Positions 19,309 through 30,235 of a DNA stretch of 64,000 nt are shown one piece after another. The DNA is taken from NCBI GenBank assembly GCA_018350325.1, contig JAEVLN010000005.1:2924142-2988141 (forward strand). Direction: 5' to 3'. How positions within the stretch are numbered: the first letter of the stretch is position 1; each line of letters begins with the position of its first letter. The translations under genes were made by a program, and so were the position numbers. The stretch is from Globodera rostochiensis (lineage: Eukaryota > Nematoda > Chromadorea > Rhabditida > Heteroderidae). Below the pieces are notes generated by a model. That model was not told the DNA's origin. It was given only the letters and a program-made list of their open reading frames with translations, and searched no databases.

Positions 19309-20010
19309 CTAAATGCCATCGGAAATGTTGAATTGGAACTTCGGCCCGAAATTTGCTTCAATTTTGTTGGCAGTGATGGCCAACGAAACGGATGGGAACA
19401 AATCGACGTCAAAAGAGACAAATAAATTGGCGGTGTCTGCAAAAACAAATATTTATTAAAGTCGCCCCCCTTTTTTTGAGTCTATAAAAATTGGGCGGAA
19501 ATAATTCCAAAACGCTCCTCCCTCAACACTTAATATGAAATGTTCGATTTCCGGTAATTTTTTAAGGTTTTTAACTTTTTTTTGTTAGAAAAATCGCATA
19601 AAAACAAATCTGACGGTTTTCGAATTTTTCAAAAAATGCCTTCTAGGGGGGGGGGAAATTTTGAAGTTTTTACTCAATTTGTTTCGCCCCATTCCGTAAC
19701 CAAAAAACGTGTCTGGACTTTTTAAAAACGAATTGGCCCCAAAATTTTATTCTTTCTCACCCAAACGCTCACCGTTTTTTGTGTAAATAATTTGGCCATT
19801 TTTAAATTGACGCCGCAGCCGACGACGTCGCCTTCCTCTAACAAAGGCTTTCGATCGATGTAAGGCCGCCCATTGTCGGTGTGGCAACATCCGTCGACCA
19901 CGTGTCCCCAAAACTCGCCCCAGCATGCGTATTGTCCTCTGACGGATTGTCCACTGACGGATTGTCCACTGACGGATTGTCCGGAGGCCGCAGTTGCACT
20001 CCAAAAATTA
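19309..20010 (-). pseudogene. SPRY relic with 15-bp microrepeat
   Basis: The last exon (19309-19436, [15 protein letters not shown]) is in frame, with a serine in place of the usual cysteine after LFP. The core exon starts at 19,761 (reverse) and reads EFWGHVVDGCCH, NGRPYIDRKPLL and [10 protein letters not shown], but A6 has become A5 in the GVNL-KNG region, shifting the frame before YTKNG. Its 5' half is replaced by unrelated sequence with three copies of a 15-bp unit (GGACAATCCGTCAGT) at 19,935-19,983. The exons encoding NRW and AEKP are absent. This is a 3' fragment of a SPRY family gene. Confidence 0.7.
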
Positions 20011-20558
20011 AATGCAAATCTTTGATCACCGCCAATTTAAGAATCAATCCTAACCCTGATCCCCGCAAATTTGGATCAATTCTGAGCCAGATCCCCAAAA
20101 TTATAATTGCTTTTCAAATCTTTATTGAATTGCATTATTCTAAAAAAAAATAATATTTTTGAGTTACCATTTAAAAACTTACTTCATACGATTTAAATTT
20201 TACATAAATCTTAACTAATAGAGTCTCTCCCTATGTTTTACAAAATTGCAAATGGTTTTACTACGAATTTTGGAGAAAAAGGCAATAATCGACAAAATCT
20301 GGCTGGCAGTTCCGAACCGAACTGTAGAACCGGGTAACCGAAAGGCTTCGTGGAGCAGATGAGAAGGAGAAGCTTTGGTGTAGCAACAAAAGGCATAGCA
20401 GTAAGTAGGCCGGGAAGTAGGGAGATTAGTAATGCCAATATGGGTTCAAGATGAGATGATTAAGAACGGACAATACGAATTGTGTGTACATTGTACAACT
20501 GTTACATCGACCGTATATCTTTCCAAAGAAAAAAGAAGGATTCCTGAACAATTTATGA
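20011..20558. other. AT-rich spacer, nothing recognised
   Basis: Only short frames occur in this stretch. No repeat family noted elsewhere in the window was seen here, apart from the decayed sequence just downstream of the orphan exon that follows. Confidence 0.4.
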
Positions 20559-20675
20559 TCAGAATTTGTATTTGAAGTTCGGTCCAAAATTTGCTTCAAT
20601 TTTGGTGCCAGGAATGGCCATCGAAACGCATGGAAACAAATCGGTGGTAGAAGCGACAAACAAATTGACGGTCAT
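20559..20675 (-). pseudogene. Orphan last exon of a SPRY gene
   Basis: The minus strand reads VNLFVASTTDLFPCVSMAIP, then [16 protein letters not shown] and a stop. This matches the last exon of the family, here of the FKYKF-ending subtype also seen at 8,440 (FDYKF) and 62,548 (FEYKF). The splice acceptor region is altered (GACCGTC where others have GACACCGCC), and no core exon lies upstream. It sits about 160 bp beyond the 3' end of the gene at 20,837. Confidence 0.65.
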
Positions 20676-20836
20676 TTGCTGAATTTGAACACATCAAAGC
20701 AAATTTTACAAAAAAAAAACAAAAAAATTATACAAATTTGAAAACAAAATGAATTGATAAATGATTTGATCGACAAAGAAAAAAACAAAGATAAAACGAC
20801 CATAACAACAACAACAAAATCACAAATTCTCGTTAT

Positions 20837-22329
20837 TCAAGTCTCATTAGAAATGTTGAATTGGAAATTGGGGCCAAAATTCGCTTCAATTTTGGTGCCA
20901 GGCTTGCCCAACGAAACGCATGGATAAAAATTGGCGGCATAATCAACAAGAAAACCGGCATTGTCTGCAAAAACAAATAAATAACGAAAATAAATTGAAT
21001 ATTACAAATTAATTTTTTTTCTTTCTCACCCAAACGCTCCCCGTTTTTTGTGTAAATAATTTGGCGAGTTGCCAAATTGACGCCGCAGCCGATGACGTCG
21101 CCGACATCAAACGAAGGCTTTCCACCGATGAGAGGACGTCCATTGGCCAAGTGGGAACATCCCCCGACCTCGTGACCCCAAAACGCGCCATCGCATTCAT
21201 ATGCGTAAGTGCCTTCGTAAACGCCAACATATTTGTCCAATGGCATTTGTTTTGTCGCAAGTCCAATCAAAACAAAGCTAAATATAAAAATATTTTAAAG
21301 CTCAGCAAATGTTTTATAAAATATTTATAAATTACCCTTTTGTGGTCGCTAGGATTTTCACTTCAAAGTAGGAAATTCCGTAAGGATTGCTCGACATTGG
21401 CTTTTCAGCGCGCACAGTGCTCGCCCCTGAAAATTGAGTTAATTCAAAAATTGTCTAAACTTTACATAAACAATATTAACAGAATAATAATGTTTACCCA
21501 AATTAGTCTCTCCATTATATTGGACAATCAATCGATCGGGCCCAATGAGCGCGAGGCGGTCGTGACATGCCGCGGGATCCCATCGATTGGGCACTAAGGA
21601 AATATAATTTTCATTTTTCTAAATATTAAAGCTAAAAACTGATGCCTAAAAAGGCAGAGAATTTCCGAACTCTGAACAAAATTTGAGACCGAAATTACCA
21701 ATTTCTCTCTTCGTGGTAACTGTCTTCTGCAAGTCGACGATGTTCAGCTGCTGTTCCTTCTGATACTTCTCCAATTCGGCGAGATCCGTTGCCCGTTGTT
21801 TCTTCATCTTGTCCATTAGATTTTCGTGTTCCCCCTGATACTTCAACGAAAGCTGATCGATGGAAACTGAAACAGTGAAATAAATCAATTATTTGGGCAA
21901 ATGGATTTTTAAATTCAAACAATTTACCCTTCAGTTTTACTGTCAACTCGTCAATGGTCTGTTGCTGCTTGTTCTGATACTGCTCCATCTTTGTCTCCAG
22001 AGCCTCCATTTTTTGTTCAAGCTTTTTGTCGACCAATTCTTTCGTGCGCTTCAATTCCTCTTTCATTTGACGCAATTCTTCCTTTAACAAAACCCAAAAT
22101 AAATCAAAAATCGCTAAATCGCTACACTCACAATCAGTGCTTTTTGATCATTTTTTTGTTGTTCAGTATTCAGCGTTTGCTTTTGCTCAAGTGCATTAAG
22201 TCTTTGCAGCAATGCCTTCTGATCACTTTGCATCAACAAAAACTGATCAATGGAAACGAGCTTCTGCTGGTCCTCATTTAACCAGCCAATTTTCTCTTCC
22301 AGTTTCTCGTATTCGGTCAAATTTGACAT
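20837..22329 (-). CDS. Coiled-coil + SPRY (RanBPM-type) protein, intact
   Basis: Seven exons (22132-22329, 21928-22081, 21699-21866, 21498-21593, 21336-21426, 21030-21277, 20837-20964) join without a stop into 360 residues. Residues 1-172 are almost entirely heptad-type charged helix ([50 protein letters not shown]), predicting a coiled coil and probable oligomer. Residues 173-360 are [100 protein letters not shown]. The SPRY part belongs to the expanded cyst-nematode family; a partner-binding role is likely, the partner unknown. No signal peptide is visible from this ATG. The acceptor-like TTTTATAG just upstream of the start may be a trans-splice site. The flank resembles 10,480-10,610. Confidence 0.8.
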
Positions 22330-22555
22330 GCTAATTTCTATAAAATTGGAAATATTTTAACCAATGGAACACATAAGCCAAATCACCAGACTTTAACTTA
22401 AATTTAAAGAGAATTTCCAAAATATCAGCTTTAAAATGAGAGAGTTTTTTAAATAAATAAATGTTTTAAAGCTAAAGATGGTATTTTTGGTTTAGGGTTC
22501 CTGATTTGATTCAATGGCCTTAAACATGGAAAGTCATTTAATTTAAAGAAGTCAA

Positions 22556-23046
22556 ATGGTGAAAAGGAATTTATTTATTTATGAAAATGGGCGGTCGGCG
22601 TGAAGATGGAAAAGTATAGGCACAACAAAAAAGTAAATGAATGCCCGATGGATGGTTAACGAAGCAAATTGTGAGTATTTATGCACTTGCTGGACTGGAC
22701 GTGCTCTGCTGTTGGGCTGCTGGCGATGATTGGCGTCGGTGAATTTGCGTTTCAAAAGAATTCAAATAAAATAATCTTTTTCCCATTGATTAAAATGGCA
22801 TTTTCTTTTTTTATGTGTCAACATTTTGCCCCAAATTTACAAAGAAATTTGAATTTCTCAGTGTTTGTATCGGAGCTGGACGTCTCCGTCTTGTCATGAC
22901 GGACCCCACAAAATGCCCGTCATGAATAAGGAATCCGTTATTTAAATTGAAACAATGGCACAGTCTTTTAATAAATAATTTTTAAAATATATTAATTTAC
23001 AGGTAGTTAAATATTTTTCTGTTTTTTAGTTTTTAGACTAAACATA
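22556..23046 (+). promoter_or_regulatory. Duplicated 5' flank of the second F-box+SPRY gene
   Basis: Nearly identical to 1,697-2,331, including the 58-base hydrophobic-peptide block at 22,681-22,738 and the double TTTTTAG before the ATG. A segment of about 110 bp found in the first copy (around 2,160-2,290) is missing here. The candidate donor at 22,739 and acceptor ending at 23,029 keep the frame into the F-box exon, as in the first copy. Confidence 0.5.
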
Positions 23047-24303
23047 ATGTCTAATGATGCTTTAAACAATGAGTCGCAAATTCGACGTCGGCGTTTGCCG
23101 TTGGAATTACAATGCGAGGTTTAAAGCCTGCTGTTTCATTTAGTTTTTTTCGGTTTTTTTTTTGTTGCTTTTTGGTGGCTGACTAATCCCAGATTTTTTT
23201 ATGTCTCCGACAGAACATATTTAAAGAAAACAATGATTTTTTAAGCAAATTTTGAATTTAAATTTCAGTTAATTTACGCCTTGCCTCTTGAACGTGCCTC
23301 GCGTCTGTTGCTGTTGTCCAACGGAATCAACACCAATTGCAGTGACCGCGTCCGAAAACTGCACGAAAAATGGCAGGTTCGAATTTTTTGAAAGAATTGT
23401 CCAAAATATTGTCAAAATCCCCCCCACCCCCCCTTACAGAAATGCCAACATTTTCCTTTCCCTTTCAAACAGAATCGATGGGATTCCACGGCATGTCACG
23501 AGGACCTCGCACTCTCTGAGCCCGATCGATTGATTGTCCAACATAATGGAAAGGATTATGGTAAATACAGTATTGTGATTTAATTATTTATGTAGAGTTT
23601 AGACAATTTTTGAATTAACTCAATTTTCAGTGTGGGGCTCTGTGATGGCTGAAAAGGCAATTTCGAAAAATCCTTACGGCATTTCCTATTTCGAAGTGAA
23701 AATCCTAAAGGAACCAGGGTAATTTATAAATATTATAAAACATTTGTGTGCTTTAAATTATTATATATTTAGCCTTATTTTGATTGGACTTGCCACTAAA
23801 CAAATGCCATTGAATTCTCTGGTTGGACTGCACAACGGCACTTTCGCATACGGAAACTGGGGCGAATTTTTGGGTCACGAGGTCGAGGGATGTGGCCACT
23901 TGAGCAATGGACGTCCTTTCATCGTTGGAATACCTCAGTTTGGCGTCGGCGACGTCGTCGGCTGTGGCGTCAATTTAAAAAATGGCCCAATTATTTACAC
24001 AAAAAACGGACGGCGTTTGGGTGAGAAAGAATAAACATTTTGGGGGCAATACAATTTTTAAAAAAAGCCTTGGTGTTGAAGGGGGAGGGTTTTGGAATTA
24101 TTTCCGCCCAACTTTTTATAGGCTTAAAAGGGGGGAAACCGACTCTAATATATCTTTTTGATTTTGCAGACACCGCCAATTTATTTGTTTCTTTTGCCGC
24201 CGATTTATTTCCGTGCGTTTCGTTGTGGGGCTCTGGCATCAAAATTGAAACGAATTTTGGCCCCAAATTCCAATTCAACATTTCGATGGCATTTAGAAAC
24301 TGA
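23047..24303 (+). CDS. F-box-like + SPRY protein, intact
   Basis: Six exons (23047-23118, 23269-23376, 23473-23560, 23631-23718, 23773-24020, 24170-24303) join without a stop into 245 residues. The first exon is identical to that at 2,332. Exon 2 has KH changed to ER in LPLERASR, and IG changed to SD. SPRY motifs: [96 protein letters not shown], ending NISMAFRN. The last exon is 134 nt, longer than the usual 128, because the usual stop position is read through (ATGGCATTTAGAAAC is in another phase here). Function as for the first gene: possible SKP1-linked adaptor with a SPRY substrate site, by inference. The 3' motif ACGGTCATTTTATCATTT follows at 24,330. Confidence 0.78.
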
Positions 24304-26569
24304 AAAAGGAGGATTTGTTGTTGAAGATTACGGTCATTTTATCATTTTTCTCTGTTGAGCAAAGCAACCGGACTTGAGCTTCGAGCGAGACTCGAGACGA
24401 GATTCTCGAAAAAATCTCGGATCTCGAAAAATCTCGTGAACTGAAAATATGTTCTTGATGCACTGATTACGAAAGCAATTTTTATTCCAAATTATAATTA
24501 ACGCACTTTGCGGTAAATTTTTGATAATTTTTTTAGAATTTAACATTTTGTTAAGAAAATTGGTCAGCAATAAAGGTTTTAACTTAACCTGAACCCACAC
24601 CAAAAGTTGAACTGCCACACCACTCACCACTATACCAACACCAAACTGATCCATACCTCAAAAATCCCATTCTTAGGGATGTAAAATCCGAATGCTCAAA
24701 TTCCGAAATCCGAAATTTTGCCCAGCCCTGCTATAAACGCACTAAGAAATTTGCTGTGAATTGTCGTGCACTTTTCGCCTTCGTTTGTCGATAACTTTTT
24801 TAACAATTATAAAAACAAAACAAAATATGAATAATGGCAAAACAAATTCGTAGTAGAAAATGCCGTATAATTTGTTGAAAATGCCAAAATATTCTTTTGG
24901 AATCGGCCATTCAGCGAGGACAGCAAACGATCCCCTGAAAAGTAATTGTGGTTTTCCAAAATTGATTAAGAATTTTGAAGTGTTCCGTCATTTCATTTTT
25001 TGTGATTTTGTTGGAATTTTGGTCAAAAATGGAACTGAGCAATAATAATGGGAAAGCTGTCGTTAAAAATGCTTTAATCGACAAAAGAAGAAAATAAATG
25101 ATAAAACGACCTTTAATTTTCGACAACAATCCCATAAATCATTCTTTTAAATTTAAAAAATGTTTATAAGTTTTGAATCCGCCATTCAAAATAGGGTAGC
25201 AAATCAAATTGGATGTTTTCAAATACTTTTTCGCTTAGAGTTTAGACATATGCAAATTTCTGAACTGATTTTCATTATATTTTGTCTCATTCAACCAAAA
25301 GCGGTGATATTTTTCTATTTTTATGCAAATTCAAAATTTGTTTACTCTTTATTTTGACACCTGCAATGAAAGCGCCCGGGGGGGGGGTGGGGTGGCTGAC
25401 ACAAAAGAATTTGACCGGGGGTTCCCTGCTTTTAGTATTATTATCAGAATTAATTGTGCATTGTCCCCATTTGTCCACTATTTATTTATTGCGTTTGTCT
25501 TTCTTTAAGGCATTGATCAGCAGGGGGAGGGGGAGGGGGGAAGCCCAGAATGGTCAGAGCCCAGCTGTTTGGCTTCGAAGACGCCAAACGGCTGAGATTT
25601 TGGATGGACGCCCGGGGGGGGGGGGGGTGGCTGACACAAAAGAATTTGACCGGGGATCCCTTGCCCCGCCCCTCGCCAGCAATGTGGGCCCCAACATTCT
25701 CCCCGCCTCCAGCAAAGTGCGGTAAATAAAAGGGAAAATTTTCGTTAAATTGGTCATTTCATCTTTTATTAATAGGGATCCCATTTGCCCTTATTATAAG
25801 ATTTGTCCTTATTTATAAGATATGTCCTTATTTCAAGTCTTCGTGCTTAATTTGTTAATTTTTTTTTGTCAAAAAAATAGGCACAAAAAATTTTAATTTC
25901 AAAAAATAAATTTCTTATTGTTGGGTGCAATTGCTTTTAATCATTCCGTTTAGAAGTTAAATTTTGCAATATTCTTTAAACTGTTTTGGTATTTTTATAA
26001 TGGATTTTAAAATGTATTTTATTAAATAGTGAACGACCAGATCTAGATCCAGACCTGGATTTTTTTTAAATAGTAATTATTGACCAATTTTCTTAACAAA
26101 TTCGTTGGGTATTTTATTAAAATTTAGTACCAGATGCCAAATTTTACAAACCACACCGCAAAACTCACTTCCTTAAGCATTCCGATCTTTTTATTAATTA
26201 TGCCGATCATAAAAATCGGTGAAACATTTTATTTTTAAAATGAGTCAAAATAATCCAGTTTTTGACCAATATTCTTTTTCGTTAAAATCTTTAAAAATTT
26301 CCCCACGACAACTACTCATATCCTTAAAGAAACTAGGGGGGGGGGGCGGGCAGCTTGGCTGGAAGATGCGTCTTAATTATTTTTCCGCTAACTTCAAAAC
26401 ATTCAACATTTTGCTCAGCCAGAGGAAGAGCAATAATACCCTCCCCCCCGCTCCGCCAACTCCATAATTCAAATGCTGGTATATTTCGTGTTTGGTGAAC
26501 GGTTAAATGTTCAGTTTTTAAAATTGTGTCATTTTAGAAACTAAATTTAGAATTTTATATAAATTTAAC
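24304..26569. other. Spacer with relics and repeats between two SPRY genes
   Basis: CTCGAGA-rich sequence lies at 24,375-24,435. A minus-strand SPRY exon relic (LAEWPIPKEYFGIF, then YGIFYYEF) is at 24,840-24,935, followed on the same strand by a reversed 3'-flank motif at 25,060-25,115. A 60-bp unit (CGCCCGGGGGG...GGCTGACACAAAAGAATTTG) occurs twice, at 25,367-25,425 and 25,607-25,660. Short TGTCCTTATTTATAAGAT words repeat at 25,775-25,840. G runs occur at 25,379, 25,613 and 26,336. No intact gene is seen. Confidence 0.5.
24586..24645 (-). other. tRNA-like remnant
   Basis: The minus strand has TGGTATAGTGGTGAGT (A-box-like, as in Asp/Gly tRNAs) and GGGTTCAGGTT (B-box-like). The stems are not intact. 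Confidence 0.35.
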
Positions 26570-28239
26570 ATGTCGATTTCGCCGGAATCAACCACTGCAG
26601 GGGACATAACAGCTGATCAGGGCAAGAAAATCGATCGATTATAATATTAAATTTAAATCCTTTTAATTGGCAATATTTTCAGAATATTTGTGGCCAACTT
26701 TCTATAATTTGGAGCGACCCGAAGAATTGCGCCTTTTACGGGCCAAAATTGCCCAATTGGAAAGTCAACAAACGATAAATGCCGGTTTTATTTTGGCGGC
26801 ACAAAGAAAGCGTCGAAGAATTGAAGGAGGGCATGAAGACACGACAGAATTTCTCGGCAAAAAGTTTGAACAAATGGAGGAAAAAGTTGTAAAATTGGAG
26901 TTCGAAAATGTGAATATATTTTCTAACGAAAACATTTCATTTTATTTTCTTGCCCCTTATTCAGAAGGTACTCCGCGCGGAGCTGGCACATCAGAAACTG
27001 CTAATTGCTCACATGGCTCTGCAGACAAAATTGGAGCAGTATCAGAACAAACACCACCAGAAGACCATCGACGAGTTGACAGAAAAACTGAAGGGTAAAT
27101 TATTTAAATTTGGAAAAATCTTTTTCTTTTTTTTTGATAGAGTGATGCATTAACCATCTTTTAATTTACCGTTTCAGTTTCCATTGAACAGCTTTCGTTG
27201 AAGCAACAAGAACACGAGAAACTGTCAAATGCTCACACGAAGCAAATGGAAGAGATAAAGGAACAACGGGAAAAGGATGTCACGGAATTGGAGGAGCAGA
27301 AATTGTCAAATGCCAACAAATTCGCTGAAATTGAACAAAAGAATGACAAACTGGAGAAGTATCAGAAGGAACAGCAGCTGAACATCATCGACTTGCAGAA
27401 GACAGTTGCCGTGTTGAGAGAAATTGGTAATTTCAGTCTAAAATTGTGTTCGTAGTTTAGAAAAAATAAATTATATTTCCTTAGGGCTAATCAATCGATG
27501 GAATTCCGCGACATGTCACGACCGCCTCGCGCTCATTGGGCCCGATCGATTGGTTGTCCAACGTAATGGGGAGGCTAATTGGGGTAAACATTATTCTGTT
27601 AAAGTGATTTAATTGTTTATGTAAAGAGTTGAGACAATTTTTGAATTAACGCAATTTTCAGTGTGGGGCTCTGTGATCGCTGAAAATCCATTGCGGCCGT
27701 TAAATCCTTATTTCGAAGTTAAAATCGTAGAGGCAAAAGGGTAATTTATAAATATTATAAAACATTTGCTGAGCTTTAAAATATTTATATTTAGCAATAT
27801 TTTGATTGGACTTGCGACCAAACAAATGCCATTGGACAAATATGTTGGAAAGCACGAGGGCACTTACGGATACTCAAGCGATGGCAACTTTTGGGGTTAC
27901 GAATTTGAGGGATGTTTGCACGCCATCGATGGACGTCCTTTGATCGAAGGAAAGCCTTCGTTTGGCGTCGGCGACGTCGTCGGCTGTGGCGTCAATTTGA
28001 ATAATGGCAAAATTATTTACACAAAAAATGGACAGCGTTTGGGTGAGAAAGAAAAAGAATAAAAAATTTTGAAATATTCAATTTATTTTCGTTTTTTATT
28101 TGTTTTTGTAGACACCGCCAATTTAATTGTTTCTTTTGCCGTCGATTTGTTTCCGTGCATTTCGTTGGCCAGGCCTGACACCAAAATCGAAGCGAACTTT
28201 GGCCCTAATTTCCAATTCAACATTTCTGATGAGACTTGA
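26570..28239 (+). CDS. Coiled-coil + SPRY protein, intact, GC-AG first intron
   Basis: Eight exons (26570-26621, 26683-26909, 26965-27094, 27178-27426, 27485-27583, 27662-27740, 27795-28042, 28112-28239) join without a stop into 403 residues. The N-terminus [17 protein letters not shown] is followed by [17 protein letters not shown], a basic RKRRR at 59-63 (possible nuclear signal), and about 150 residues of charged heptads to [21 protein letters not shown] follows from about 220: [94 protein letters not shown]. The 5' part differs from the gene at 20,837, but exons 3-4 are homologous (EQYQNK...TIDEL). Intron 1 begins GCAAGA; the paralogous exons at 9,383 and 9,930 have GTAAAA/GTAAAG at the same place. 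Confidence 0.8.
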
Positions 28240-28271
28240 ATAATGAGAATTTGTGATTTTGTTGTTCTTGT

Positions 28272-28436
28272 TACGGTCATTTTATCAATCATTTCGTTTT
28301 TGAAATTGTCAATTACGGTCATTTTATCAATCATTTCGTTTTCGAAATTGTCAATTACGGTCATTTTATCAATTCATTTCGTTTTCGAAATTGTCTATTA
28401 CGGTTTTCGAAATTGTTAATTACGGTCATTTTATCA
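28272..28436. repeat. 42-bp tandem repeat built from the 3'-flank motif
   Basis: About four units of roughly 42 bp, each TACGGTCATTTTATCAATCA plus TTTCGTTTTCGAAATTGTCA, follow the stop of the gene at 26,570-28,239. The seed GTCATTTTATCA is the conserved 3'-flank motif of the family, present once after other members. The last units are truncated. Confidence 0.75.
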
Positions 28437-29540
28437 TATAAATAAATTTTTTTTCAAAGTCGATAAAAAGTTTTTGTTAGGGGTATAAAAGGGTGTAGAA
28501 TCCGAATCTGACCTCCATTTCGACCAATTTCGAACCCCGGACCCGAATTCGAACATTTTTTCGAAAAATCAAAAAGATTCAGAAATCAATTCTGGTGGCA
28601 AAATCGTTCTCAAAAAGCATGAATTCGGGTCCGGAATTCAGAATTGACAAAATGAATGTCAGATTCGTATTCTTTTTGACATTCCGTGGCTTTGACATTA
28701 TGTTGGCGCGCCAGAATTGTGAGAAAGGAATCGGTGTAATTAAACCAATCCTAAACTGTTTTTTACGCCTAAAGCACTTTATTTTTTCCCAAAAATTAGG
28801 GAGCCTCGAAACTCGAAAGATTCGTTAAGAATTTGGTCCAAAAACTGCAGTTTGCCTATATTTTTGTTGGTGAGGGGAGGGGCTGAATTATTTAAAATTT
28901 TCTGATTTTGAACACGATAAAATTTTATTATCAAAACAAAGATATTTTCACGATAAAAGTCGATAAAACATTATCCATCTTCTCGTAAGCAGTTGATAAA
29001 ATTTAGCATTTTCATTCCGTTTTTTAAAGACTTGAGTTATTAAGTCATATTTCGTATTATTTTATTTTTAGGTCAAAAATATGTCGGAAAAATTTAAAAT
29101 AAAATAAAATGCAACCCTAAAAATGGCCATTTTTCGAGACTAAAAAATCTGCACCAAAAAATGGAATTTTAAAATTTTCCATAAATTAGTAATATGTTTT
29201 TATTTTATTTAGGTAATTATTTTTACAATGTACGTGCCGGCGCAAAAGAGGCATTGCCGTCTTAAATTCACGTGAAACAAAAAAAGCCAAACCTACCAAC
29301 CACCAACTAAATCATTTTAAAGAATCCAAAAACTAAACTCAAAAATTCAATGCTTTCAATCATCGCAATTGTCTGTTTGCTGTGGCAAAGCAGCATCTCG
29401 GCTCCACGTTGGACAATTTTTATTTTAGACAATAAATTTTAGTTCAAAATTTATCGAATCGATTATGTTTGTTCATAAACTCTATTAAAATAAATTAAAA
29501 ATACAAGATAAACCAAATTAAATACATAAATAAATTCATT
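28437..29540. other. AT-rich spacer with dispersed repeat
   Basis: At 28,495-28,640 there is a copy of the dispersed repeat with AATCCGAATCTGACCTCCAT and CGAACCCCGGACCCGAATTC, also seen at 13,770-13,830, 33,700-33,780, 33,925-34,000 and 63,500-63,560. At 28,710-28,885 the sequence resembles 4,680-4,830. The rest is AT-rich without protein-like frames. Confidence 0.45.
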
Positions 29541-29544
29541 GCAC

Positions 29545-30226
29545 AGAATTCCCATGTTGTCCGGGAAGCCAGATAGTTGTTTCTCTGATGAACAGTCACA
29601 TCGGCTCCTTCTCGTCTTCAATGTCCCAGACGGAACTTTGCTCAAGTGCCGAAGAGTTGGAGAGAAATTTGAGAAGTGAACTGAACCAAACATCTGCTGG
29701 TTGTCGCAACGGCGGTGGCCAATCTCTTTTGGGCTCAATCGATGATCAATTAGCCATCTCTGGTAGTCCAATAAACGAAAAAGTATTGATTAATTATTAT
29801 ATCGCTTAGACGGGTGTGAATACAGTCTCGGCTTTGCCCGTGCCATGTTCGCCCTGGCCGCCGCAGTTGCTGACCATGCCGGCAACAACAACGCGTGGAG
29901 CACTTTATTTGAACAGTTTAGCAACCAAATTACAGTCATTGACCACAAGTGCGATAAGCTCAAGATGAGCATTGTGAAAGTGAACTTCACAAGCCCTAGC
30001 GGAGGTAAGGTTGCGGTTTTTTAAGCGATGTACTCCAAAATTGTTTCTTATTTTTGTTAATTTTTTGGGTGGCCAGATTCGATCAGGGCTGATCATTTTG
30101 AGATTTGATCAAATCTCTTTAGTCAGCTGATTTCATTTTGCAGGAAGTGCTGCGCACCGACGAGTGCCGGGCCCGGACACTGTGATTGCTAATCCTGGCG
30201 AATCCGGCGCTCACAACAAACTTTGA
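29545..30226 (+). CDS. Unrecognised coding-like region, exons uncertain
   Basis: Three blocks are GC-richer than the surroundings. Block 1 (about 29,550-29,780) is open in two frames; one reads MLSGKPDSCFSDEQSHRLL and LVFNVPDGTLLKCRRVGEKF. Block 2 (29,810-30,005), after an acceptor TTAG and before a donor GTAAGG, reads EYSLGFARAMFALAAAVADH and NAWSTLFEQFSNQITVIDHK. Block 3 (30,144-30,226), after TTTTGCAG, reads SAAHRRVPGPDTVI and ends ESGAHNKL plus stop. Blocks 2 and 3 join in frame. The link from block 1 to block 2 does not keep phase with the splice sites seen. The family was not recognised; it may be a short unknown gene or a fragment. Confidence 0.4.
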
Positions 30227-30235
30227 ACGGGGCGA

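Noticed and set aside
25282..25725. Open frame of about 147 codons across two G-rich repeats
   Set aside because: It contains two copies of a non-coding 60-bp repeat with homopolymer runs, and no recognisable protein text.
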